This document shows positions 1 to 7,410 of a stretch of 60,460 bases of DNA, piece after piece. The translations under genes were made by a program, and so were the position numbers. The DNA lies in assembly GCF_000243095.1 (NCBI RefSeq), contig NZ_AHJE01000037.1:1-60460 (forward strand), read 5' to 3'. The notes under the pieces are model-generated. The model had not been told where the DNA came from and made no database searches. It was given only the letters and a program-made list of their open reading frames with translations. Numbering within the stretch: position 1 is the first letter of the stretch; the number at the start of each line of letters is the position of its first letter. This DNA is from Cupriavidus basilensis OR16 (GTDB taxonomy: Bacteria > Pseudomonadota > Gammaproteobacteria > Burkholderiales > Burkholderiaceae).

Positions 1-460
1 GCGGCGTGCCGCTGCCTGGGTACAGAAGAACACGCCGGAGAGGTCGATATCGATGGCGCGGCGCCAGTCGTCCGGCGTGAGTTCCAGCGAGGAGTTCCAG
101 CGAGGGCTTGTTCATCGAGATGCCGGCATTGTTGAGCAGGATGTCGATGCGGCCGAAGCGGGCTTCGGCAGCGGCACAGGCGTGCTCCACGGCGTCGGGA
201 TCGGTGATCGAAGCCTTCACGACTTCGACCTGCACTTCCGGGTAAGCCGCTTCCAGTTCCGCCTTGGCGCTGGCGAGTCCTTCCGCATCCAGGTCCAGCA
301 GCATCAGCCGCGCGCCATGCCGTGCAAAGCCATGCGCCATTGCACGGCCGATGCCGCTGGCGCCGCCGGTGTTGAGTACGACCTTGCCGCCCAGGCCGGG
401 GTAGCTGGCGCGCGCGAACGGTTGCGCGTTCGGATATCCAATAGGCAAAGAGGTGCTCAT
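1..460 (-). pseudogene. Short-chain dehydrogenase/reductase, 3' end outside window, frameshifted
   Basis: The minus-strand reading from ATG at 460 gives an SDR N-terminus: a Rossmann glycine motif (GGASGIGRAMAHG), an acidic residue after beta-2 (LLDLDAEG) and the NNAGIS motif. Its start overlaps the livF stop as ATGA, so it is the last visible gene of the liv operon and probably translationally coupled. A perfect 13-bp tandem duplication at 79-104 shifts the frame just after MNKPSLEL. Removing one copy restores TPDDWRRAIDIDLSGVFF, which is normal SDR sequence. The substrate cannot be told. The gene runs off the left edge, so only about 150 codons are seen. SDR assignment is firm; pseudogene status depends on the duplication being real. 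Confidence 0.8.
79..104. repeat. 13-bp perfect tandem duplication inside the SDR gene
   Basis: The 13-mer GAGTTCCAGCGAG occurs at 79-91 and again at 92-104 with no spacer. Because 13 is not a multiple of three, it breaks the dehydrogenase frame. One copy fits the expected protein exactly. Confidence 0.9.
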
Positions 461-1191
461 ACGGCTAACCAGTCCTTCAGAAGTTGGGTATTGGAAGTGA
501 GTTGTTCGGGCGTGCCTTCAAAGACGATGCGGCCATGGCCCATCACGCAGACGCGGGTTGATACCTTCAGCGCGATGGCGAGCTTCTGCTCCACCAGCAC
601 CACCGAGACGCCCCGGCGATGGATGTCCTGGATGGCTTCGCCGACCACCGCCACGATCTTGGGCGCGAGGCCTTCGGTCGGCTCGTCGATCAGGATCACC
701 AATGGGTTGCCCAGCAGCGAGCGGCACATCGTCAGCATTTGCTGCTCGCCGCCGGACAGGCTGCCAGCCTTGGTGTTGCGGCGTTCCTTCAGGCGTGGAA
801 AGTAGTCGAACATCTGCTCGAAGGTCCATTTGGGTGCGCCCTCGGTGGCGCGCTGCTCGCCCATGCGCAGGTTCTCGTCCACGCTCAGGTTGGCGAAGAC
901 CTCGCGTTCTTCCGGCACGTAGGCAATGCCTTTGCGGCAAATCGCATAGGATTGCGCGCCGGCGAGATCGCGCCCGCGCAGCCTGATGTGGCCAGCGCTC
1001 GGCGGGACCAGGCCCATGATGGCTTTCAGCGTGGTGGAACGGCCCGAGCCGTTGCGGCCCAGCAGGCTCACCACTTCCGCTTGCCCCACGTGGAAATCCA
1101 CGCCGTGCAGGATATGGCTCTTGCCGTAGTGCGCGTGCAGGCCCTGCACGCTGAGCAGCGGGTCGGCGAATTGCATGGACTGTGCGCTCAT
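457..1191 (-). CDS. livF: Branched-chain amino acid-type ABC transporter ATP-binding protein LivF
   Basis: A 244-residue cytoplasmic ATPase subunit of a HAAT-family uptake system, starting at ATG 1191 (MSAQSMQFADPLLSVQGL). It has the ABC signature LSGGEQQ, Walker B LVILIDEPTEGLAP and the H-loop region, and its length is normal for LivF (about 235-245). The Walker A is odd: it reads GRNGSGRSTT, with arginine where the canonical motif has the catalytic lysine. The nucleotides (GGC CGT TCC) show this clearly. I recall Arg variants among some burkholderial LivF homologues, so it may be a subfamily trait. The gene overlaps livG upstream and the dehydrogenase downstream, each by 4 bp (ATGA). The ligand is unknown; naming is by family. 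Confidence 0.93.
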   Translation of the reverse strand: MSAQSMQFADPLLSVQGLHAHYGKSHILHGVDFHVGQAEVVSLLGRNGSGRSTTLKAIMGLVPPSAGHIRLRGRDLAGAQSYAICRKGIAYVPEEREVFANLSVDENLRMGEQRATEGAPKWTFEQMFDYFPRLKERRNTKAGSLSGGEQQMLTMCRSLLGNPLVILIDEPTEGLAPKIVAVVGEAIQDIHRRGVSVVLVEQKLAIALKVSTRVCVMGHGRIVFEGTPEQLTSNTQLLKDWLAV

Positions 1192-1946
1192 ACGGTGACC
1201 TCCTCGCCCAGATAGGCTTCCTTGACGCGTGCGTTGTTGCGGATTTCGTCGGGCGTGCCGGTGGCGACGATCTCGCCGTAGACCAGCACGCTGATGCGGT
1301 CGCTGAGCGAGAACACCACGTCCATGTCGTGCTCCACGATCAGCAGGGTGCGGCCCTGCGCGATCTCGCGGATCAGGGCGGCGGTGTAGTCGGTCTCTTC
1401 CTGCGACATGCCGGCCATGGGCTCGTCGAGCATGATGACCTTCGGGTCCGAGGCCAGCGTCATCGCGATTTCCAGGGAGCGCTGTTCCGAGTAGGACAGC
1501 TCGCCAGCAATGGTTTGCGCGCGTTCGGCCAGGCGCACCTGTTCGAGCAGGTGCTGGGTTTCGTCGCGCACGGCGCGCAGCTTGTGGGCGAACTTCCACA
1601 GCGTGTACTGCAGGCCGTGGCGTTGCATCACCGCCAGGCGCAGGTTCTCGAAAACGGTGAGGCCTGCGAAGATATTGGTGATCTGGAATGAGCGCGCCAG
1701 GCCGCGATGGTTGATCTGCTGCGGCGACAGGCCCTGGATTGGCTCGCCATTGAGCACGATCTCGCCTTTGGTCAGCGGCAGGCGGCCGGAGATCAGGTGG
1801 AACAGCGTGGACTTGCCTGCGCCGTTCGGGCCGATCAGCGCGTGGCGTTCGCCGCTGACCAGATCGAGGTCCACGCCACGGATGATGTCGACGTCGCCAA
1901 AGGATTTGCGCAGTCCGCGCAGGGAGAGAATCGCTTGCGTGCTCAT
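1188..1946 (-). CDS. livG: Branched-chain amino acid-type ABC transporter ATP-binding protein LivG
   Basis: A 252-residue ATPase partner of LivF, start ATG 1946. Walker A is canonical (GPNGAGKST), Walker B is VIMLDEPMAGMS, the switch histidine is in LIVEHDMDVV, and the C-terminus has the LivG-type EIRNNARVKEAYLGEE tail. The signature is LSYSEQRSLEIAM instead of LSGGQ, as seen in a LivG subgroup. With LivF carrying Arg in its Walker A, this subunit may supply the main hydrolytic site (inference). It overlaps livM upstream and livF downstream by 4 bp each, consistent with one transcript. Confidence 0.94.
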   Translation of the reverse strand: MSTQAILSLRGLRKSFGDVDIIRGVDLDLVSGERHALIGPNGAGKSTLFHLISGRLPLTKGEIVLNGEPIQGLSPQQINHRGLARSFQITNIFAGLTVFENLRLAVMQRHGLQYTLWKFAHKLRAVRDETQHLLEQVRLAERAQTIAGELSYSEQRSLEIAMTLASDPKVIMLDEPMAGMSQEETDYTAALIREIAQGRTLLIVEHDMDVVFSLSDRISVLVYGEIVATGTPDEIRNNARVKEAYLGEEVTV

Positions 1947-3238
1947 GCCGGGTTCCTCCGGACGTTGGCGGCGGCGGTGGCGGTAGAGGGGGTGGCATCC
2001 TTCAGGCGCAGCCAGCGGCCGTTGGCCAGGCGCACCGCGGCGATACCTGCCACCAGCAATGCCGCGGGCACCAGCCAGGTCAGCGGCGAGACGGGATCCC
2101 ACTCGCGGCCAAACAGCGGAATCGCGGGCCAGCCACCACCATTCAGGGCAGCCATGGAGCGGTAGTCTTGCGAGAAGAAGCGCTGCAGCATCTCCACGGT
2201 GAACACCGTGGCGCCTGCGAGCAGCAACGTGCCGATGACGAATGCCAGCGCAATGGGCAGCAGCGCATGCAGGCCATAGGTCTTGCCATGCGTGGCGAAG
2301 GACTTGATCAGCCCGGCCAGGCCTGTCGGCATGAACATCATCACCAGCACGAACACGATGCCCTGGTACAGCAGCCATGAGCGCGTCAGGTCGGACACCG
2401 CATAGCCGAAGAAGGTCATCACCGCCGCGCCCAGTGCGGGCCCGAGGAAGAGCTTCACGCCGCCGATATAGCTGTTTAGCACCACTGCCGCGGAGGCCGA
2501 TGACTCGAACACCACGTAGTTGGCAGCCTCCATGTTGAGCGCCTGCAGCGCGCCCGCGATGCCCGCGAACATGGCCGAGATGGCGAACACCAGCACGCCC
2601 AGGCGGTGCGTGTCGTAGCCGAGAAAGCGCAGGCGGTTGGCGTTCTCGCGCAGGCCCAGGGTCAGGCGGCCCATCGGGGTTAGCGTGAACAGGTATAACA
2701 GCGCCAGCGACAGCAGCACCCAGAACAGCGTCAGGTAGTACACCTGGTTGCTGTCGCCAAAGGTCAGGCCCCACGCCGGCATGCGCATCGTGGACAAGCC
2801 CGCTTCACCGCCAAACCAGCCCTTGAGGTGCGGCGCCAGCGAATGCAGCAGTTCGGCCAGCGCCAGGGTGATCATGGCGAAATAGACGCCGGCGCGCTTG
2901 GTGGCAAACCAGCCGGCGGCAAGACCGGCGATGAGGCCCAGGGCGCCACCGGCCAGCGGCAGCAGCGGCGTGGGCAACAGGCCGTTGCCGCCGAAGGCGT
3001 TCATCGCGTGCACGGTGGCAAAGCTGCCGATGCCGAAGTATGCGGCGTGGCCGAACGACAGCATGCCGCCCTGGCCGCTGAGCAGGTTGAACGAGGCGGC
3101 GAACAGCACCGCGATCAGCATCTGGATGGATGCATTGACCAGCGATTGCGACAGTACCTGCGGCAATGCGAGCAGTGTGGCTGCGCCGAGCAGCAGCAGT
3201 GTCTTCTGCGTGGTGGAAATACTGGAGACATTGGTCAT
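1943..3238 (-). CDS. livM: Branched-chain amino acid-type ABC transporter permease LivM
   Basis: A 431-residue inner-membrane permease. Hydrophobic segments run from residue about 12 (LLLLGAATLLALPQVL) through about 330, with the LivM hallmark LSGQGGMLSFGHAAYFGIG and the EAA-like loop near NANRLRFLGYDTHRLG. The protein is longer than a minimal LivM because it carries a C-terminal extension of about 100 residues (after MFMPTGLAGLI) with a further predicted membrane segment near LLPIALAFVIGTLLLAGA and another near LTWLVPAALLVAGIAA. The start codon lies 2 bp downstream of the livH stop on the coding strand. It forms the membrane channel with LivH. Confidence 0.93.
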   Translation of the reverse strand: MTNVSSISTTQKTLLLLGAATLLALPQVLSQSLVNASIQMLIAVLFAASFNLLSGQGGMLSFGHAAYFGIGSFATVHAMNAFGGNGLLPTPLLPLAGGALGLIAGLAAGWFATKRAGVYFAMITLALAELLHSLAPHLKGWFGGEAGLSTMRMPAWGLTFGDSNQVYYLTLFWVLLSLALLYLFTLTPMGRLTLGLRENANRLRFLGYDTHRLGVLVFAISAMFAGIAGALQALNMEAANYVVFESSASAAVVLNSYIGGVKLFLGPALGAAVMTFFGYAVSDLTRSWLLYQGIVFVLVMMFMPTGLAGLIKSFATHGKTYGLHALLPIALAFVIGTLLLAGATVFTVEMLQRFFSQDYRSMAALNGGGWPAIPLFGREWDPVSPLTWLVPAALLVAGIAAVRLANGRWLRLKDATPSTATAAANVRRNPA

Positions 3239-3240
3239 GG

Positions 3241-4203
3241 TTACTCCTTCTCGCCCATCAGCCCTGAAGGGCGGACCAGCAAAATCAGCAGCATCAGCGC
3301 GAATGGGATCGTCCCGGCCAGGCTGGAGAGCTTCAGGGTCATCAGCCCTCCTACTTCCTCGGCCCAGGCGCGCGCGCCGGCTACGGCAAAGAGGTCTGCC
3401 AGGCTGCGGTCGATGCCGACCGAGAACGAGGTAATCAGGCCGATCAGCAGCGAGGCAAGCATGGCGCCCTCCAACGAGCCCAGGCCGCCCACCACCACCA
3501 CCACGAAGACCATCACGCCAAGTTCGAGCGCCATGTTCGGGTTGGTGGTGTAGAACGCGCCCGCCACCGCGCCGGCCAGACCCGCCAGTGCCGCGCCGAT
3601 GCCGAACACGCCCATGAAGACCAGCGGCACGTTGTGGCCCAGCGCCTCGGCCATGCGCGGCTTGTAGATGGCCGAGCGCACCACGATGCCGACCCTGGTG
3701 CGCGTGAGCATCAGGTAGATCACCGCGAACATGGCAACGGCGATGCCGCCCATGAACACCCGATAGAAGGGATACGAGGACACGCCCAGGTGGAAGGCAG
3801 CAAAGTCCAGCGACGACGGGATGCGGTAGTCCACCGGGAAATTGCCGAAGAACAGCTTGATCAGCTCGGCAATGATGAAAGACAGGCCAAAGGTCAGCAG
3901 CAACTCGTGTGCGTGGCCGTGGTGATGGACGCGGCGCAGGAAGAAACGCTCCACCGCTACGCCGACCAGCCCGACCAGGATCGGCGAGGCCACGATGGCA
4001 GGCCAGAAGCCGATCGCACCTTGCAGCGTGTAGGCAAAGTAGGCGCCCAGCATCGCAAAGTAGGCGCCCAGCATGTAGAACGACGCATGGGCAAAGTTGA
4101 GCACGCCCATCATGCCGAAGATGAGGGTCAGGCCAGCGGAGACCATGAACAACAGCAGGCCGTAGATGGTGCCGTTAAGCAGTGAGACGATGAGGTATTC
4201 CAT
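3241..4203 (-). CDS. livH: Branched-chain amino acid-type ABC transporter permease LivH
   Basis: A 320-residue inner-membrane permease, start ATG 4203 (MEYLIVSLLNGTIYGLLLFM), with the LivH hallmark FGMMGVLNFAHASFYMLGAY and the GGLGSLEGAMLASLLIG motif. Near residue 45 the sequence MLGAYFA is repeated directly (MLGAYFAMLGAYFA). In other LivH proteins this stretch occurs once, so seven residues have probably been inserted into the second membrane segment by the 21-bp DNA duplication at 4034-4074. The reading frame is kept. Whether such an insertion tolerates function is unknown. Second gene of the operon, after the binding protein. Confidence 0.93.
   Translation of the reverse strand: MEYLIVSLLNGTIYGLLLFMVSAGLTLIFGMMGVLNFAHASFYMLGAYFAMLGAYFAYTLQGAIGFWPAIVASPILVGLVGVAVERFFLRRVHHHGHAHELLLTFGLSFIIAELIKLFFGNFPVDYRIPSSLDFAAFHLGVSSYPFYRVFMGGIAVAMFAVIYLMLTRTRVGIVVRSAIYKPRMAEALGHNVPLVFMGVFGIGAALAGLAGAVAGAFYTTNPNMALELGVMVFVVVVVGGLGSLEGAMLASLLIGLITSFSVGIDRSLADLFAVAGARAWAEEVGGLMTLKLSSLAGTIPFALMLLILLVRPSGLMGEKE
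4034..4074. repeat. 21-bp-period tandem duplication inside livH
   Basis: A 20-base stretch beginning GCAAAGTAGGCG at 4034-4053 is repeated at 4055-4074, giving a period of 21 bp. It adds seven residues in frame to LivH. Confidence 0.9.
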
Positions 4204-4245
4204 GAAGGCTTCCTTGGAACGAGCCGTTACGGCGCACGGCCGTGC

Positions 4246-4282
4246 CCGGCAGGTCAGCGCCGGGCGGCGCGGACCTGGCCGG
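4246..4282 (-). promoter_or_regulatory. Stable hairpin between the binding-protein gene and livH
   Basis: In the 104-bp gap between the substrate-binding protein and livH, the segments CCGGC, AGGTC and GCGCC (4246-4261) pair with GGCGC, GACCT and GCCGG (4266-4282) around a GGGC loop, with one mismatch and one bulged base. There is no U-tract. Such hairpins commonly protect the abundant binding-protein mRNA from 3' decay and lower permease expression; that role is inferred. Confidence 0.55.
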
Positions 4283-4307
4283 TCTTGCTAAGGCAATAGC
4301 TGGGGAA

Positions 4308-5555
4308 TCAGCTGGGGCGCTGCATCTTGCAACTGGCCTGGGCCGGCGTAGCGGCCTCGGCGGCGGCGAAGGTCTTGACCGGCTTGAAGCCCATGTCGGT
4401 GCCATCGACCTTGAACTTGGCTTCCTTGGCGACCACGGACACCACCATCGGCAGCAGCACCTGGTGATCGGCGGCACGCATGCTCATCTCGCCCAGCGGC
4501 GACTTGACCTTCGCGTTTTCGAGCGCCTTGGCCAGCGCGCTGGTGTTGAGCTTGCCGCCTTCCGGCTTCACGGCCTTCAGCGCTTCGCCCAGCATTTCCA
4601 CCGCAAATACCGTCTGCGGCTCGATGTAGGCGGGCATATGGCCTTGCTTGGCCTTGAAGTCGTTGGCAAAGCGCTCACTCTCGGCGCCACCCGCCTCGGC
4701 ATTGAAGGGGTGGGCGACATAGTGGCCGAGCGCCACCTCGGCCGCGTTGCCGATATTGCCCGGCTGGTCGAGGAATACGGTGGCGAAGCGCGTCTTCAGG
4801 CCGGCAGCCTTGCTGGCCTTCATCAACAGCAGCAGGTCGTTGGACCAGTTGCCGGTGATCACGCTGTCCGCCTTGGCCGCGGCGATCTTTGCCACGTAGG
4901 GCGAGAAATCCTGCACCTTGTTCACGTCATGCAGCGTCTTTTCCACGACCGTGTAGCCGCCGGCGCCAGCGTAATCGCCAATGGCCTTTTCCATGTCGAC
5001 ACCCCAGGAGTAGTTCTGGTTGATCGAGTACACGCGGGTGCCCAGCGCATGGAGCGGCTTCATCGCGCCCACCAGCGCCTTGACGCGGATCTGCGCATTG
5101 GTGGCGAACTTGAAATGGTAGAAGTGGCACTTCTCCCCGGTCAGCTCCATCGCCTCGCCGCCGACGTTCATGAAGAGGATTTCCTTGCCCGGATTGCGCA
5201 GATTGAACTTGCGCACGTCCTCGGTGATCTGGCCGGACACGGCCGAAGACGAGCCTTGCATGACGATCTGGGCGCCGTCGGCAACGGCCGCCTTCAACTT
5301 GTCCGCCGCGCCCGCCGGGCCGCCCTGGTTGTCGTACTCGACCAGCTGGAGCGGCTCGCCCCCCCAGCCGCCGCTGGCGTTGATCTTGTCGATCGCATAG
5401 CGCGCCGCCGCGCGGAACATCAGGCCGGTCGATGCTTGCGGGCCAGACAGCGTCTCGACCAGCGCAATCTTTACCGGCGCCGCCGATGCCGTGCCAGCCA
5501 GCATGCAGAGTGCCGCGGCTGCGAACAAAGGACGGGTAATGCGGCTACCGCTCAT
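4308..5555 (-). CDS. Branched-chain amino acid-type ABC transporter substrate-binding protein
   Basis: A 415-residue periplasmic binding protein of the LivK/type I fold. Residues 1-25 form a Sec signal peptide ending TASA, and the mature protein begins PVKIALVETLSGPQASTG, typical of the family. It contains the hinge-type VITGNWSNDLLLLMKA segment and a Cys near the C-terminus (ASCKMQRPS). First gene of the liv operon, facing the GntR regulator across 364 bp that hold two direct operator boxes. The ligand is not evident; the operon position beside a GntR regulator suggests an inducible carboxylate, amino acid or aromatic compound rather than housekeeping leucine uptake (inference). Confidence 0.9.
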   Translation of the reverse strand: MSGSRITRPLFAAAALCMLAGTASAAPVKIALVETLSGPQASTGLMFRAAARYAIDKINASGGWGGEPLQLVEYDNQGGPAGAADKLKAAVADGAQIVMQGSSSAVSGQITEDVRKFNLRNPGKEILFMNVGGEAMELTGEKCHFYHFKFATNAQIRVKALVGAMKPLHALGTRVYSINQNYSWGVDMEKAIGDYAGAGGYTVVEKTLHDVNKVQDFSPYVAKIAAAKADSVITGNWSNDLLLLMKASKAAGLKTRFATVFLDQPGNIGNAAEVALGHYVAHPFNAEAGGAESERFANDFKAKQGHMPAYIEPQTVFAVEMLGEALKAVKPEGGKLNTSALAKALENAKVKSPLGEMSMRAADHQVLLPMVVSVVAKEAKFKVDGTDMGFKPVKTFAAAEAATPAQASCKMQRPS

Positions 5556-5614
5556 GGGTGTCTCCTGGCTATTGTTGGATTCGTCTGGCGGGCGCCGAAA
5601 CTGGCTTGCCAGAG

Positions 5615-5648
5615 TGGTCTGACCTGTTAAAAAAGTGGTCTGACAGGT
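5615..5648. promoter_or_regulatory. Paired GntR(FadR-type) operator boxes upstream of the liv operon
   Basis: TGGTCTGACCTGT at 5615-5627 and TGGTCTGACAGGT at 5636-5648 are direct copies of the core AGTGGTCTGAC spaced exactly 21 bp, two helical turns, so both lie on one face of DNA. TGGT-N3-ACC resembles sites of PdhR/LldR/FadR-type GntR repressors. They lie just upstream of the binding-protein gene and within reach of its promoter. Confidence 0.65.
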
Positions 5649-5857
5649 TTACTATAGGGAGATGGACGGCGATCGTCAACGGCGACTTGCCGGCAGTGAG
5701 GGTTTCTACTGAGAGCCCGATCGAACGTGTATCCGCGAAACGGGGTGAGGGGATTTTGTCCTTGCTGAGCTTGGCTTGCGGGCGAGTAATAGGAGCCGGT
5801 GCCGCTTCGTGCTGGTACATTCCACACGTTTCCTGCGCGCTAAGACGTGCTACATTG

Positions 5858-5870
5858 ACCTGTAAGACCA
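5858..5870. promoter_or_regulatory. Third GntR operator box, probable autoregulatory site
   Basis: ACCTGTAAGACCA is the reverse complement of TGGTCTTACAGGT, differing at one base from the box at 5636-5648. It ends 49 bp before the regulator's start codon, so it is placed for autoregulation. Confidence 0.55.
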
Positions 5871-5919
5871 ATTAAAGATCGAGCGCCAGCAGAGGCTGTT
5901 TGGCGCCAGGGAGCCCGTA

Positions 5920-6684
5920 TTGAACAAGACAGTGCCCGGTGCCGCAGCGGCGCCGCCCACGCAGCGCCCGGAGGGAACCACGTTCCATCCCGAGCCCAAA
6001 CACCTGCCGGACGAGATCGCCAGGCGCCTGATCCAGGCGATCCAGGCAGGCGAGTTCGCCGTGGGCGACCGCCTGCCCAGCGAGCGCCTGCTGTGCGAGC
6101 AGTTCTCGGTCAGCCGCGCGGTCGTGCGCGAGGCCCTGTCGCAGCTCAAGTCGGAGGGGTTGGTTGCGCCCAAGGCGGGCAGTGGCGTGTTCGTGACCGA
6201 GCGCAGCCAGCGGCAGGCGTTTCGCATGCAGGACGTGGCCATCGACGAGAAGGACTCGCTGGCGATGGTGATGGAGCTGCTGGTGACGATCGAAGTGGCG
6301 GCCACCAAGTTCGCGGCCATGCGCCGTACGCCCGAAGACCTCAAGCGGATCCGGCGCGCGCTGATCGGCATGGAGTACGAGATCGCCAACGACAGGTTGG
6401 GCGATGAAGAGGACTTCGCCTTTCACCAAGCCATTGTCGAGGCTACCCACAACCCGCACTTCCAGGCGTTGAGCGAGCACCTTGAACACGGTGCGCGGCG
6501 CGTGATCCGGCAGGCGAGGAGCAATACCAAGAGCCATCACGCGGACATGGTCGAGGCCGTGCAGGAAGAGCACAAGATCATCTACGACGCGATCGCGGCG
6601 GGCGATCCCGAGCGGGCGGCGGAGGCGGCGGAAACCCACCTTCGCAACGCTGCCAAGCGGCTGAACATGTACCTGAAGGGATGA
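5920..6684 (+). CDS. GntR-family transcriptional regulator, FadR/FCD subfamily
   Basis: A 254-residue DNA-binding regulator. The winged-helix GntR domain is at residues about 30-95 (IARRLIQAIQAGEFAVGDRL, then SRAVVREALSQLKSEGLV and the wing GSGVFVTE). The FCD ligand domain follows, with the metal-site pattern of acidic and histidine residues (DFAFHQAIVEATHN, and late HxxI in EEHKIIYDAI). The start is TTG at 5920; a preceding GGGAGC is a modest ribosome-binding site. It is divergent from the liv operon, and the three TGGTCT boxes between them make it the likely repressor of that operon and of itself. FCD regulators usually bind carboxylic acids through a metal ion; the effector here is unknown. 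Confidence 0.9.
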   Translation: MNKTVPGAAAAPPTQRPEGTTFHPEPKHLPDEIARRLIQAIQAGEFAVGDRLPSERLLCEQFSVSRAVVREALSQLKSEGLVAPKAGSGVFVTERSQRQAFRMQDVAIDEKDSLAMVMELLVTIEVAATKFAAMRRTPEDLKRIRRALIGMEYEIANDRLGDEEDFAFHQAIVEATHNPHFQALSEHLEHGARRVIRQARSNTKSHHADMVEAVQEEHKIIYDAIAAGDPERAAEAAETHLRNAAKRLNMYLKG

Positions 6685-6738
6685 CCGGCCGCTGCCGATG
6701 GGCAGTCCGCGCTCTTGTCCCGTCCGGGCTTGCCTGAC

Positions 6739-7323
6739 TTATTCCAACCCCGCCAGGCCCAGCTGGAAGCGCTGGCTCAAGCGCTCGCCGTTGCCGAGCA
6801 GGACGCTCACTTCCACCCCCGAAGCCATGGCCTGGCAGGCCGCGCGGCTGGTGCCGGAGAGCGACACGCTGGCACCTTGCGGGCTAACGCACACGGCATG
6901 CCCCTGGCCCTCGGTATCGACCGTGACCGCGCCATAGCCGGCCCGCATCGACAGGCCGCAAGCCTGGCGCCAGGTCCATGCGGACGGAGGCAGGGAGGCG
7001 GTGATGTCGGTACCGTCGCCCCGTAGTACTGCGGCGGTGGCGGTGATGCGGGTCGCGCCGGGTGTCAGCGGCGTGTCGGCGTAGGTGAGTTGCAGGCGGT
7101 GCGCACAGTCCGGCGCCCGGCCGGAGGTGGCGTTGCGCGCCGTGGGCGGGTGGAGCAAGGTGAGTGCTACCTCACCTTGCTCGCCGCTCCAGGCCTTGCG
7201 TAGCATGTCCCCGCACGCTTTTAGCAGCGCAATGAGCAGGCCGCCCGGCCGTTGCCTGGCTGTCCTGCTGCCGCGCCGTGGCACGGCGTGGCCCGATAGT
7301 GACCCTGAGCGCATCGATGGCAC
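6739..7323 (-). CDS. Hypothetical protein
   Basis: A 194-codon frame with GTG start at 7323 preceded by GGGGA. No recognised domain. The C-terminal third (AVCVSPQGASVSLSG then LLGNGERLSQRFQLGLAGLE) is beta-rich and faintly recalls the tail of invasion-associated locus B proteins, but this is too weak to name it. There is no clear signal peptide, and the N-terminus is arginine-rich and may be mis-started; ATG 7314 and an internal ATG near residue 40 are alternatives. It lies alone between the GntR regulator and the cat-cluster LysR gene. Confidence 0.45.
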   Translation of the reverse strand: MPSMRSGSLSGHAVPRRGSRTARQRPGGLLIALLKACGDMLRKAWSGEQGEVALTLLHPPTARNATSGRAPDCAHRLQLTYADTPLTPGATRITATAAVLRGDGTDITASLPPSAWTWRQACGLSMRAGYGAVTVDTEGQGHAVCVSPQGASVSLSGTSRAACQAMASGVEVSVLLGNGERLSQRFQLGLAGLE

Positions 7324-7410
7324 GATTTCCCCGTCTCTTTTTTATCCGTGCACTCTACAAACCGGCCGGCGTTTGCGCATCACCCAATCATGGGATGCCG
7401 CTGGTTTTTC

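Noticed and set aside
4242..5630. A 462-codon open frame on the plus strand opposite the binding-protein gene
   Set aside because: Its translation is low-complexity His/Ala/Gly/Arg-rich with no family resemblance, and the opposite frame is a full signal-peptide-bearing ABC binding protein. It is a codon-bias shadow; many such frames face the other genes here.
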